Assembly: GCA_966211965.1 (NCBI GenBank) | Contig: CBIHON010000001.1 | Coordinates: forward strand, 248,001 to 312,000 | DNA from: CBIHON01 sp966211965 | Lineage (GTDB): Bacteria; Pseudomonadota; Gammaproteobacteria; Burkholderiales; Burkholderiaceae_D | Direction of reading: 5' to 3' | DNA: 64,000 bases | Part shown: positions 18,273-27,127 of the stretch, piece after piece | Layout of the letters: each line of letters starts with the position of its first letter | How positions within the stretch are numbered: the first letter of the stretch is position 1 | Notes under the pieces: generated by a model | What the model was told of the DNA's origin: nothing | Seen by the model: the letters and a program-made list of their open reading frames with translations, nothing else | Databases searched by the model: none | Program-made: the position numbers and the translations under genes

Positions 18273-18719
18273 CTACTCACCCCAGATATCATTCGCCTTC
18301 ACATAACCGCTCTGTCCGTCGCGATGCCGGACCTTGACCCAGCCGGAAGCAAGCGGCTCCGCCAATTCAAACAGAACGTTTTTATCGGCGGAGAACAAAA
18401 CCGGCGCTGCGTCGTCCGCACTGGCGCGGACCTTCGCACCGGCGACGCTGACAACCACATTGCGCTTCGGCGTAAGCGCCTTCGACTCGATCCAGAACAG
18501 GTCGCCCGAGGCATCGCGCACCTTGGTCCACTCGCCATAGGTAAGGACGATTTCGACCGGCATACCGCGCGGGGCGACAAACACCTTGCGTCCTTTTTCG
18601 GAAGGAGCGTCGTAAAGCACTGCCGGCGCGGCGCCGACCGATTTGAAGTCGAGCGCCTGCACGCTCGCCGCCAGCGACATCAGGAACGTTGCAAAAACAA
18701 GCAAATGAACGGATTTCAT
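18273..18719 (-). CDS. Secreted SH3-domain protein
   Basis: A protein of about 148 residues. A signal peptide (MKSVHLLVFATFLMSLAASV, cut near VQA) is followed by two bacterial SH3-like repeats. The first runs from SVGAAPAVLYDAPSEKGR to DLFWIESKALTP; the second from VVVSVAGAKVRASADDAAPV to WVKVRHRDGQSGYVKANDIWG. Such repeats bind peptidoglycan or periplasmic partners. The frame extends to 18854, but the ATG at 18719 begins the signal peptide, with GGAGA upstream. It lies between secB and gpsA. The exact function is unknown. Confidence 0.85.
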   Translation of the reverse strand: MKSVHLLVFATFLMSLAASVQALDFKSVGAAPAVLYDAPSEKGRKVFVAPRGMPVEIVLTYGEWTKVRDASGDLFWIESKALTPKRNVVVSVAGAKVRASADDAAPVLFSADKNVLFELAEPLASGWVKVRHRDGQSGYVKANDIWGE

Positions 18720-18828
18720 GAAACCATCTCCGGCGGGAACAACATGCCGGGCCGCCATACGACAAACGATGCCTTCCGCCTGAAAGGCATCACTTACGAC
18801 CCGAAACGAACGCGCAAAACTATGGCTT

Positions 18829-19329
18829 TTAGTTAATGGTAGCGGAAGCACCATTCGGCATCACGATGCCCGCACCTTTTTGCTGTTGCAGTTGCTCGGC
18901 CATAGCTTGCTGGCGCTGCTGGTAGAACAGTTCGAAGTTGATTTCCGCCAGATGCACCGGCGGAAATCCGGCGCGCGTGATGGCGTCGGCAATATTGGCG
19001 CGCAAATAGGGATAAACCAGATTGGGGCATCCGATCCCGAGCAACGGGTCGAGCTGCTCTTCCGGAATGTTGCGCGCTTCGAAAATGCCGGCTTGCTTGC
19101 CCTCGACCAGGAAAGCGACTTTCTCGCCGATTTTTGCGGTAACCGTGACGGTAACGGTGGATTCGTAAATGCCGTCAGCCAGCACTTCGGCGCCTACGTC
19201 GACCGAAATTTCGATGCCGGGAGCTTCCTGCTCCAGAAAAATCGCCGGGGAATTCGGCTGTTCCAGCGACAGGTCTTTCAGATAGACGCGTTGAACTTGA
19301 AATATGGGTTGCAGATTTTCGTCAGACAT
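18829..19329 (-). CDS. secB: Protein-export chaperone SecB
   Basis: A 166-residue SecB with the family core: FQVQRVYLKDLSLEQPNSP, the beta-strand EISVDVGAEV, VTVTAKIGEKVAFLVEGKQAGIF, and the C-terminal LGIGCPNLVYPYLRANIADAI and GFPPVHLAEINFELFY. It holds secretory precursors unfolded and delivers them to SecA. The C-terminal tail is Gln-rich. It lies 75 bases downstream of grxC, the usual order. Confidence 0.97.
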   Translation of the reverse strand: MSDENLQPIFQVQRVYLKDLSLEQPNSPAIFLEQEAPGIEISVDVGAEVLADGIYESTVTVTVTAKIGEKVAFLVEGKQAGIFEARNIPEEQLDPLLGIGCPNLVYPYLRANIADAITRAGFPPVHLAEINFELFYQQRQQAMAEQLQQQKGAGIVMPNGASATIN

Positions 19330-19404
19330 GAAGCACTTTCACTAGGTTGAAATATGGATGTTTAGCCATCCGCTGGATTGTAAATTGCCGAAACCGAAAA
19401 ACGC

Positions 19405-19668
19405 TCAGGCGCCCTGCAGCAAAGCATCGAGCTTGCCGCCGCGCTCTAGCGCGTTCAAGTCGTCAAAGCCGCCTACGTAAGTATCGCCGATATAGATCTG
19501 CGGCACGGTGCGGCGGCCGGTTTTTTGCATCATGTCGAGCCGCTGCTGCGGCTCCAGGTCAACCCGAATCTTCTCGATCGACTCGACACCTTTGGCGGTC
19601 AACAGCTTTTCAGCCATGATGCAATAGGGGCACACGCCGGTGCTGTACATTAATACTCGTGCAGTCAT
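19405..19668 (-). CDS. grxC: Glutaredoxin 3
   Basis: An 87-residue dithiol glutaredoxin with active site CPYC at residues 13-16, the TVPQIYIG cis-proline segment and the GGFDDLNALE glutathione-binding loop. It reduces protein disulfides and mixed disulfides using glutathione in the cytosol. It lies between the rhodanese gene (12 bases upstream) and secB. Confidence 0.96.
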   Translation of the reverse strand: MTARVLMYSTGVCPYCIMAEKLLTAKGVESIEKIRVDLEPQQRLDMMQKTGRRTVPQIYIGDTYVGGFDDLNALERGGKLDALLQGA

Positions 19669-19680
19669 GAGGCCCCCTTG

Positions 19681-20082
19681 TTACTTAGCTGTCGGCAACC
19701 CTTGCGCCTGCCAGGCAAGCAAGCCGCCGCTCAAACTATATACTTCGCTGAAGCCGGCGCTCTTCAATTGCGCGACAGCCTTGGACGACTGCACGCCCGA
19801 GTGGCATACGACGATCACCGCTTTCGATTTGAATTTATCGAGTTCAGCTACGCGGTTCGACAGCTCCTTGAGCGGGATGTTGCGTGCGTCTAGCAAGTGC
19901 GCGGCGGCAAAGTCGGCCGGGTTGCGCACGTCGACAATCACGGTTTTACCCTGATTGATCAACTGCGTAGCCTGCAGCAGGGAGACCTTTTCACCGCGCC
20001 GTTGCAAGCCCGGCCAAGCCAGTGCACCGCCCGAAAGGAGGACCAATCCGAACAGCCAGATATTGTCAATGATGAATTTCAC
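19681..20082 (-). CDS. Membrane-anchored rhodanese-like protein
   Basis: A 133-residue protein with one N-terminal membrane helix (IIDNIWLFGLVLLSGGALAW) and a single rhodanese domain. Visible are VIVDVRNPADFAAAHLLDARNIPL and the active-site cysteine in VVCHSGVQSSKA. It probably transfers sulfane sulfur or acts in redox or sulfur handling at the membrane. It is the first gene of the grxC-secB-gpsA run, divergent from gpmA. Confidence 0.9.
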   Translation of the reverse strand: MKFIIDNIWLFGLVLLSGGALAWPGLQRRGEKVSLLQATQLINQGKTVIVDVRNPADFAAAHLLDARNIPLKELSNRVAELDKFKSKAVIVVCHSGVQSSKAVAQLKSAGFSEVYSLSGGLLAWQAQGLPTAK

Positions 20083-20112
20083 GTGGTTCCAATGGTATTA
20101 GTCAATCTGCAC

Positions 20113-20120
20113 ATTATAAA
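20113..20120. promoter_or_regulatory. Shared AT-rich -10 candidate between rhodanese gene and gpmA
   Basis: The 95-base divergent gap has TATAAT on the minus strand (20118-20113) overlapping TATAAA on the plus strand (20115-20120). No good -35 box is seen on either strand, so assignment to one or both genes is tentative. Confidence 0.3.
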
Positions 20121-20177
20121 ATAGAAGCTGCTACACATCCCGATTCGAACAAATTCTCATTCACCTTTATTCCCACC

Positions 20178-20924
20178 ATGTACAAAATCGTATTGATGCG
20201 CCACGGCGAATCCACCTGGAACCTGGACAATCGCTTTACCGGCTGGACCGACGTCGATCTGACTCCCAAAGGCGTCGCCGAAGCAAAATATGCAGGCCAG
20301 CTCTTGAAAGAAGCCGGCTTTACCTTCGACCTGGCCTATACCTCGGTGCTGAAACGCGCAATCCGCACGCTCTGGTGCACACTAGACGAGATGGATCTGA
20401 TGTGGCTGCCCGTCGTGCACAGCTGGCGGCTCAACGAGCGCCACTACGGCGCACTGCAAGGCCTGGACAAAGCCGAAACTGCGGCCAAATACGGTGATGA
20501 ACAAGTACTGGTATGGCGCCGCAGCTATGACACGCCGCCCAGCCCGCTCGATCCGAACGATTCACGCACTTCCTACAAGGATCCGCGCTATGCCAGCCTG
20601 AAGCGCGAAGAAATCCCGCTGACCGAGTGCCTGAAAGATACGGTAGCGCGCGTCATGCCGGTCTGGAACGAGTCGATTGCGCCCGACATCCGCGCCGGCA
20701 AGCGCATCATCATCTCGGCGCATGGCAACAGCCTGCGAGCACTGATCAAGTCGCTCGACGGCATCAGCGACCAGGACATCGTCGGCCTGAACATCCCCAA
20801 CGGCCAGCCGCTGGTATACGAACTGGATGCCGACCTGAAGCCGATCAAGAGCTATTACCTGGGCGATCCGGCGGCAATCGAGGCAGCGATGAAAGCCGTG
20901 GCCAGCCAGGGCAAGGCGAAGTAA
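20178..20924 (+). CDS. gpmA: 2,3-bisphosphoglycerate-dependent phosphoglycerate mutase
   Basis: A 248-residue glycolytic enzyme converting 3- to 2-phosphoglycerate. The phosphohistidine motif LMRHGESTWN has His9. NRFTGWTDVDLTPKG, the LNERHYGALQGLDKAE loop and the second catalytic histidine in ISAHGNSLRALIK are all present. Length is normal. Its divergence from the secB cluster and its place before envC and ctpA are conserved in betaproteobacteria. Confidence 0.98.
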   Translation: MYKIVLMRHGESTWNLDNRFTGWTDVDLTPKGVAEAKYAGQLLKEAGFTFDLAYTSVLKRAIRTLWCTLDEMDLMWLPVVHSWRLNERHYGALQGLDKAETAAKYGDEQVLVWRRSYDTPPSPLDPNDSRTSYKDPRYASLKREEIPLTECLKDTVARVMPVWNESIAPDIRAGKRIIISAHGNSLRALIKSLDGISDQDIVGLNIPNGQPLVYELDADLKPIKSYYLGDPAAIEAAMKAVASQGKAK

Positions 20925-20958
20925 GTTCAATCCGAGCATAGCAGACAAGGGATCTTCA

Positions 20959-22362
20959 TTGTTCAAGCAGCATCGCGTTCGCAGCAGCAGGAAAACCCTT
21001 GCGGTGCTCGGCCTGGCCGTACTGTGCCTGGGCGGCATCCCCACCGCCCAGGCCGCCAAAATCAGCGAACGGGCCAAGCAAAAACAACTGGCCGAAACAG
21101 AGCGCGCCGGCCTCCAGCAAAAACTCAACGCACTCAAGCGCGACATTGACCGCACCGAGACGGCCAAGAGCAATGCCGCCGACGCCCTCGCCAATTCCGA
21201 AGCGGCTATATCCAATGCCAACCGCGCACTGCACGAACTGGAAGCAGAACAGCAGCGCACCGAAGCGCGGATAGCGCAATTATCGAAAGAGCAATTGGAT
21301 TTGGCCAAGGCGGTCGAGACGCAGCAGCAGCGGTTGGCAAAACTCTTGCGCGAGCAATACGTAACCGGAAATGAAGACCGCATCAAGCTCCTGCTGTCCG
21401 GCGACAACCCGAACCGCATCAATCGCGAGCTGCAATATATGACCTACGTCGCGCGCGCGCAGGCAAAACTGGTCGAGACCCTGCGCGCCAATCTGCAAGC
21501 GATCGAGAGCAACAAGGCAGAAACCCAGAACGCCAAGGACGAGCTGGATGAAATCGCACAGGAAGCGAACCAGCAAAAGACCCTGCTGGAGAAGGAGAAA
21601 GCCAGGCATGCCGCCTTGCTGTCACAATTGTCCGGCAAGCTCGCAGCCCAACGTAAAGAAGCGGGCAATATAGAACGCGACGAACAGCGGCTGACCGGCT
21701 TGCTCGACAAGCTTTCGCAATTAATCGAAGAGCAACAGAAGGCTGAAACCGCCGCCCTGGAAAAACGGCGGCAAGAACAAGCTCGCGCCAAAGCAGAACG
21801 CGACAAGCGCGCGCAGCAAGCCAAAAATAGCGTGCGCGACAAGGCAGCACAGGGAAAAATAAAGTATTCCGATCCGATCGACAATGACGAACCGCTTTCG
21901 GCAAAACCGCCTATACGGAATGAACTAATTCCCGATGCGGGCGTTCAAAGCAGTGCTTCTGGGCAATCGTTTAGCGCCTTGCGCGGCCATTTGCATTTGC
22001 CGCTGCGCGGAGAATTGGTCGCCAAATACGGCAGCAAGCGCGGCGACGGACCGACCTGGAAAGGCCTGTTCATCCGTGCCGCCGAAGGTACGGAAGTCAA
22101 GGCGATCGCTTCCGGCCGCGTAATTTTCGCGGAGTGGCTGCGCGGCTTCGGCAACCTGATCATCCTTGACCACGGTGGCCAGTACATGAGCATTTATGGC
22201 AACAACCAGGCGGTGCTGAAACGGGCCGGCGATACAGTCAAAAGCGGCGATGTAATTGCCAATGCAGGTAATAGCGGCGGCAATGAACAATCGGGTTTAT
22301 ACTTTGAAATACGGCATCAGGGCCGCGCATTCGACCCCCTTGAATGGGTTACTCTTCGGTGA
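20959..22362 (+). CDS. envC: Murein hydrolase activator EnvC-like protein
   Basis: A 467-residue periplasmic protein: signal peptide (cut near AQA), long coiled coil (about residues 35-290), then a C-terminal LytM/M23 domain. The metal-binding residues of active LytM enzymes are missing: the first motif reads TWKGLFI instead of HxGxD, and the HxH is replaced by LYFEIRH. This is the degenerate pattern of E. coli EnvC, which activates the amidases AmiA and AmiB at the division site rather than cutting peptidoglycan. The start is a TTG with AGGGAT upstream; no ATG fits. It lies between gpmA and ctpA, 14 bases before ctpA. Confidence 0.93.
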   Translation: MFKQHRVRSSRKTLAVLGLAVLCLGGIPTAQAAKISERAKQKQLAETERAGLQQKLNALKRDIDRTETAKSNAADALANSEAAISNANRALHELEAEQQRTEARIAQLSKEQLDLAKAVETQQQRLAKLLREQYVTGNEDRIKLLLSGDNPNRINRELQYMTYVARAQAKLVETLRANLQAIESNKAETQNAKDELDEIAQEANQQKTLLEKEKARHAALLSQLSGKLAAQRKEAGNIERDEQRLTGLLDKLSQLIEEQQKAETAALEKRRQEQARAKAERDKRAQQAKNSVRDKAAQGKIKYSDPIDNDEPLSAKPPIRNELIPDAGVQSSASGQSFSALRGHLHLPLRGELVAKYGSKRGDGPTWKGLFIRAAEGTEVKAIASGRVIFAEWLRGFGNLIILDHGGQYMSIYGNNQAVLKRAGDTVKSGDVIANAGNSGGNEQSGLYFEIRHQGRAFDPLEWVTLR

Positions 22363-22376
22363 AATCTAGGTGAAAC

Positions 22377-23846
22377 ATGGGCAGCAAACTCAAAAACATC
22401 GGCCTTATCAGTTTAGGCATGATTACAGGCATAGCAGGCTCGATACAATTCGACGCGCTCGCGCAAAAAAATGCGAGCGCGCCACTGCCGATTGAGGAAT
22501 TGCGGCAACTGGCCGACGTGTTCGGTCTGATCAAATCCGATTACGTCGAGGCGATCGAAGACAAAAAACTGCTGACCGAAGCGATCTCGGGCATGGTCGC
22601 ATCGCTCGATCCGCACTCCGCCTATCTCGACAAGAAAGCATTCAAGGAGCTGCGTGAAGGCACCCAAGGCAAGTTCGTCGGGCTCGGCATCGAAGTCGGC
22701 ATGAGCGAAGACGGTTACGTCAAGGTTATCTCGCCGATCGAAGATTCTCCCGCATACAAGGCCGGCCTGAAGCCCGGCGACCTGATCACCCGCCTCGACA
22801 GCACGCCTGTCAAAGGCTTGACTCTGGATGAAGCAGTCAAGCGCATGCGCGGCGAGCCCAATACCAAGATCACGCTCACCGTGGCTCGCAAGGAAGAACT
22901 CAAGCCGCTGATCATTCCGATCGTGCGCCAGGAAATCCGCGTGCAAAGCGTGAAATCGAAAGTGGTCGAACCCGGTTATGCCTGGGTGCGCGTGGCGCAA
23001 TTCCAGGAACCGACCGTCGATGACATGGCGAAGAAAATCTCCGCGATCTACGCGCAAGAGCCGAACCTGAAAGGCTTGGTGCTCGACTTGCGTAATGACC
23101 CTGGCGGCGTGCTGCCGGGCGCAATCGGCGTTTCGGCAGCTTTCCTGCCGAAAGATGCGGTCGTCGTTTCGACTAACGGCCAACTGCCCGATTCAAAAGC
23201 GACCTTCTACGCCCGCCGCGAATTCTACGGCTCGCGTGCCGTTGGCGACCCGTTGGCAAAACTGCCGGAAGCAGTCAAGAAAGTGCCGATGGTAGTGCTG
23301 GTCAATACCGGTTCCGCCTCTGCGTCTGAAATCGTGGCCGGCGCTCTGCAGGATTACAAGCGTGCCGTCATCATGGGCTCGCAAACCTTCGGCAAAGGCT
23401 CGGTACAAACCATTCGCCAATTGTCTTCCGACACCGCGGTCAAGCTGACCACGGCACGCTATTACACCCCGAATGGACGCTCGATCCAAGCCAAGGGTAT
23501 CGTACCCGACCTGCTGGTGGACGAGAATGCCGACGGCGACGGCTTGAACAGCTTGCGCCTGCGCGAATCGGATTTGCAAAAGCACTTGACCAATGACAAG
23601 GACAAGGAAGCGGAATCCGCTAAAAACAAGATCGACGAACTGGAAGAAGAACAACGCTTGGCTGCCCTGGAGAAAAAGCGCAAGCCGCTTGAATTCGGCA
23701 GCAAGGACGATTTCCAGTTGACACAGGCGCTGAATCACCTGAAAGGTTTGCCGGTCCAGTTGGCGAAAGCGAAGATCGACCCCAAAAAAGAAAACGGCAA
23801 GGACGATAAGAGCAAGGACGATAAGAAAGAGATCGAGAAAAAATAA
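22377..23846 (+). CDS. ctpA: Carboxy-terminal processing protease (S41 family)
   Basis: A 489-residue periplasmic or membrane-anchored serine protease. An N-terminal hydrophobic segment is followed by a PDZ domain (GLGIEVGMSEDGYVKVIS to PGDLITRLDSTPV) and the S41 catalytic domain. The nucleophile serine lies in NTGSASASEIVAGAL near residue 315 and the general-base lysine in TFGKGSVQTI near residue 340. The last 40 or so residues are rich in Lys and Asp and look disordered. Tail-specific proteases trim periplasmic proteins and peptidoglycan hydrolases; coupling with envC just upstream fits a cell-wall role. Confidence 0.96.
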   Translation: MGSKLKNIGLISLGMITGIAGSIQFDALAQKNASAPLPIEELRQLADVFGLIKSDYVEAIEDKKLLTEAISGMVASLDPHSAYLDKKAFKELREGTQGKFVGLGIEVGMSEDGYVKVISPIEDSPAYKAGLKPGDLITRLDSTPVKGLTLDEAVKRMRGEPNTKITLTVARKEELKPLIIPIVRQEIRVQSVKSKVVEPGYAWVRVAQFQEPTVDDMAKKISAIYAQEPNLKGLVLDLRNDPGGVLPGAIGVSAAFLPKDAVVVSTNGQLPDSKATFYARREFYGSRAVGDPLAKLPEAVKKVPMVVLVNTGSASASEIVAGALQDYKRAVIMGSQTFGKGSVQTIRQLSSDTAVKLTTARYYTPNGRSIQAKGIVPDLLVDENADGDGLNSLRLRESDLQKHLTNDKDKEAESAKNKIDELEEEQRLAALEKKRKPLEFGSKDDFQLTQALNHLKGLPVQLAKAKIDPKKENGKDDKSKDDKKEIEKK

Positions 23847-23871
23847 AGCCGAGCGCCTTATCAAGGGCTAA

Positions 23872-23895
23872 GGCCGCAGCAATGCGGCCTTTTTC
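23872..23895 (+). terminator. Rho-independent terminator after ctpA
   Basis: GGCCGCA (23872-23878), loop GCAA, TGCGGCC (23883-23889), then TTTTTCT. It ends the gpmA-envC-ctpA run 26 bases after the ctpA stop. Confidence 0.85.
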
Positions 23896-23940
23896 TATTT
23901 TACAGCTGGACGAGTTCTCTTAAAGACACAACACCAAACC

Positions 23941-24684
23941 GTGAACGACAACCAACTCCTGCGCTATTCGCGCCACATTCTGCTCGACGAGATCGGTATC
24001 GAAGGCCAGGAAAAACTGCTGGCTGCTCATGCCTTGATCATCGGCGCCGGCGGTCTCGGTTCGCCTACGGCGCTATATCTGGCCTCGGCCGGCGTCGGCA
24101 TCATCACCCTGGTAGACAACGACACGGTCGACCTGACCAACTTGCAGCGGCAGATCCTGCACACCACCGAGCGCGTCGGCCAACCGAAGACACAATCGGG
24201 CAAGCTGTCACTGGCGCAAATCAATCCCGAGATCAATGTAGTCGCCCTGGCAGAACGCGCCGGCGACGAGCGTTTGAACGAACTGGTACGCACGGCCACG
24301 GTGGTGCTCGACTGCAGCGACAATTTCGCCACACGCCACGCCGTCAATCGCGCCTGCGTTGCGCACAAAGTGCCACTGATATCCGGCGCCGCAATCCAGT
24401 TCGACGGGCAGATCAGCGTATTCGATACGCGCCATGAAGATTCGCCCTGCTATGCCTGCTTGTTCCCACCCGATCAACCGTTTGAAGAAGCCAACTGCGC
24501 AACGATGGGTGTGTTCGCGCCGCTGGTCGGCATCATCGGCGCCATGCAGGCAGCAGAGGCGTTGAAACTGATTGCAGGGATCGGAGAGTCACTGGCCGGG
24601 CGCCTGCTGCTGCTGGACGCCCGGCATATGGATTGGAACAGCATCAAAATAGCACGCAATATTACCTGCCCAATATGTTCCTAA
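23941..24684 (+). CDS. moeB: ThiF/MoeB-family adenylyltransferase
   Basis: A 247-residue E1-like enzyme that adenylates the C-terminal glycine of MoaD or ThiS for sulfur transfer in molybdopterin or thiamine synthesis. Visible are RYSRHILLDEIGIEGQEKL, the ATP-binding GAGGLGSPTALYL, LQRQILHTT and DCSDNFATRHAVN. Two zinc CxxC pairs are present (CYAC and CPIC), and a cysteine lies in ANCATMGVFAPLVGIIG. The start is GTG. Whether it serves MoaD or ThiS cannot be told from sequence alone, because no moa or thi gene is near. Confidence 0.9.
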   Translation: MNDNQLLRYSRHILLDEIGIEGQEKLLAAHALIIGAGGLGSPTALYLASAGVGIITLVDNDTVDLTNLQRQILHTTERVGQPKTQSGKLSLAQINPEINVVALAERAGDERLNELVRTATVVLDCSDNFATRHAVNRACVAHKVPLISGAAIQFDGQISVFDTRHEDSPCYACLFPPDQPFEEANCATMGVFAPLVGIIGAMQAAEALKLIAGIGESLAGRLLLLDARHMDWNSIKIARNITCPICS

Positions 24685-24706
24685 AACCTCGTTATTCCCC
24701 GACCCG

Positions 24707-26821
24707 CTAGTCGGGAATCGTCACCGTGTTATTGGCAAACGTGATTTGATCACCGGCCGCAGGCGCGGTCTTGATTGGCGGCACGTTGGCGACCGTGATC
24801 GGATTGACCGTGGTACCGGTCATGCCGCGTGGAATGGTGCGTACCACCTGGCTGGGCGGCAAAGCTGCACCGGACTTCAGGTTGGCGTACATCATGTCCA
24901 TCGCCTGAATGAAATAGCGATGCAGCGGCACCAGTCGATCGCTATAGCCTGGAAAGCTCAAGAAAGCGTCGAAATGGTGGGCATTAGTCACTTCGATATA
25001 CGACAGCTTGCTGTTGGTGCCTTCGACGATCTTGTTGATGCCGAAGTAAGGACGCGAGGTGAAATTCACCGGGATCAGCGCATCGGAGCGGCCGTGCACG
25101 ATCAATGCGGGCTTGCCGCGCAGATTGCCGGTGCGCACCGCAACTTCACTAATGCCTTGCTGCACGCGTTTCGCGTTGGCGCTGGTTCCGATCGCAAGTT
25201 CACGCAAGCACAACGCACCCGCAATGTTGTAGTCCTGCACGCCTCCCACTGAAATCGACGACGCATCCACCAGCGGTCCGCCGACGCTGTTGTTGTTGAT
25301 GATCGCAATCGGGCCGGTCGGCGGCACGCCGTTGCCGGTGCTGAAAATCGTCGCCAGCGCGGAAGGCGCCACCGCCACCGGCGCTCCTGGCGTCGCCGAA
25401 CTCGCCGCGCCCGGTGAGCCGTAGCTGTAACCGCAGATATTGTCCTTGACGCTAAACCGGCCGTAAGTGCCGGCGTAGGTCAAGGTAACCGGCGGTACGG
25501 CAAACGAGTACATCGATGCGTGCAAATCGTTGCTTTCCGGCTGGTAGCCGGCTGCCAGCAAGACATTCATCGCGCTGGCCGCCATCTCGGCAGTCGTGCT
25601 GCCCGTGATCAGGCCGGCGGTTTTAAGGGCGGTGCAGCGATTGGCGGCAATCGTCGGATTGAGTGTATTGAATACATTCGTGGCGGTCGACAGCAATCCG
25701 GCGCAAGGCTGCATCAAATTCGCCAGCGTGGAATAGTCATAGAGACTTCTACCGGTGCCGACCAGCGAGGTCGTGCCGCGCTTCACCGTCACCCGATTGT
25801 CGGGTGCCAATTGGACTTGCGGCTCCGACACCGCGACGCCGGTAATCAAGCCTCCGGTATCCTGTTCGGCCGCAGCCAGTGCGGCGCCGGCGCCGTTGGA
25901 GGCGCTCGACGCGATGACGATGGTATTGCCTGGCTTCAGCGTGCGCAAATGCCGCTTCCCGTCAGCCGCCAGCGTGCCGTATTTTTCGTTCAGGACGTAG
26001 TAGGCGAACTCAATTGACTGCAAGGTGTATTTGCCCCAGTCTTTTTCCGGATTCTGCTGCGAATGCATGTGTTTGACCGCGAAGCGGTTCGGCGTCGCGG
26101 CGTTGAAAGCGGCACGTTCCGCCTCGGTCAGGTTGGCCGTGAAATTCGAGTCCTTGCCGGCCGTCGCGGCATCGGTGCGGATGCCGTTCTGGAGATTGAC
26201 GATATTGTTTTGCAAGTCGTGCACGCCGTTGCCGGTGCCCTTGTCGTTATAGGCGACCGCGCAGCCGTTCTTCAACCCCCATTCGCCGGAGGTGGCGATT
26301 GCGCCATACACGCCGCGCGATCCGCTCGATGTGCCGGTCACGATGCAGGGACTGGCGGGGTTGAAAGTGGACGGCACCTGTACCATCATCGTGACGTTCT
26401 GGCTGCCGCTGCCGTCGTCCGAATAGGCAATGTATTCGGTCCCGGCAACCTTGCCTTCGCCCAAGGTATCGTTGCCTTTGGTGTCGATGTTCGGTCCATA
26501 CAAGATGCCATAGCCGCCAGCGGCGGTGGGGTCGATCAATGCACGATAGTTATTGTAGATGGCGAGCTTTCTCAGTTCTGCAGCGGTGGGCTTGGCAGGA
26601 TCGGCCACGCTCGGCGCGGCACCGCCCAAGCCGGTTTTTCCCAGGCCGGCAGTCAGCAAATCGTCGGATACGCCATCATAGGTAGCGGCGCTGATGGTGC
26701 CGAGATATGCCGGTTTGACATTCACATCTTCGGAACTGGAACCGCCGCAGGCAGCGAGCATCGAAACTGCCGCAGTGACTGCGAGATGGCCGGCGGTTTT
26801 CCTGAATTCGTTTTTCAACAT
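24707..26821 (-). CDS. D-(-)-3-hydroxybutyrate oligomer hydrolase
   Basis: A 704-residue protein of the 3HB-oligomer hydrolase family, which splits short 3-hydroxybutyrate oligomers from polyhydroxybutyrate into monomers. The N-terminus is a lipoprotein signal with lipobox LAAC (Cys25), so it is probably exported and lipid-anchored. A likely nucleophile lies in ASSASNGAG near residues 304-312, after the strand TIVIA. A late HGRSDALIPV loop and a histidine in TNAHHFDAF probably complete the triad. AGAGGA precedes the ATG. It converges with moeB and is divergent from a two-component pair, which may control it (inference). Confidence 0.92.
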   Translation of the reverse strand: MLKNEFRKTAGHLAVTAAVSMLAACGGSSSEDVNVKPAYLGTISAATYDGVSDDLLTAGLGKTGLGGAAPSVADPAKPTAAELRKLAIYNNYRALIDPTAAGGYGILYGPNIDTKGNDTLGEGKVAGTEYIAYSDDGSGSQNVTMMVQVPSTFNPASPCIVTGTSSGSRGVYGAIATSGEWGLKNGCAVAYNDKGTGNGVHDLQNNIVNLQNGIRTDAATAGKDSNFTANLTEAERAAFNAATPNRFAVKHMHSQQNPEKDWGKYTLQSIEFAYYVLNEKYGTLAADGKRHLRTLKPGNTIVIASSASNGAGAALAAAEQDTGGLITGVAVSEPQVQLAPDNRVTVKRGTTSLVGTGRSLYDYSTLANLMQPCAGLLSTATNVFNTLNPTIAANRCTALKTAGLITGSTTAEMAASAMNVLLAAGYQPESNDLHASMYSFAVPPVTLTYAGTYGRFSVKDNICGYSYGSPGAASSATPGAPVAVAPSALATIFSTGNGVPPTGPIAIINNNSVGGPLVDASSISVGGVQDYNIAGALCLRELAIGTSANAKRVQQGISEVAVRTGNLRGKPALIVHGRSDALIPVNFTSRPYFGINKIVEGTNSKLSYIEVTNAHHFDAFLSFPGYSDRLVPLHRYFIQAMDMMYANLKSGAALPPSQVVRTIPRGMTGTTVNPITVANVPPIKTAPAAGDQITFANNTVTIPD

Positions 26822-27127
26822 GTCATCCTCTATACGTTATCGATATATTCGTATTTCTCAACCCGCCAGGCGTGTGGCAACTTGACGGAGCCGTGGCATT
26901 TGATCTTGCATATCTGCTATAGGTTCCGAATGCATTGCCCACTATTAATACGTTGATCTCTGGTACAAGGTCGGTTACTCTTTTTTCAGCAACTTGGTAA
27001 CCCCGCCAATCATAACGATGGTTCGCGCGCCGAAATATTGGCGTGAACACGCCATGCATAGAGGGGAAACCCTTCAATTTCAAAACAGAAAGAAGGGCAT
27101 GAGTCAACACCAGGGGAGCAGTCGGCA
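26822..27127. other. Divergent intergenic region between hydrolase and sensor kinase
   Basis: This 306-base gap must hold promoters for both flanking genes. No confident -35/-10 pair or clear palindrome was seen. A GGGGAG run lies about 13 bases before the kinase ATG. Confidence 0.5.

Noticed and set aside
24694..24718. Hairpin ATTCCCCGAC/GTCGGGAAT between moeB and the 3HB-oligomer hydrolase
   Set aside because: One bulge and no T tract on either strand, and it overlaps the hydrolase stop, so it is too weak to call a terminator.
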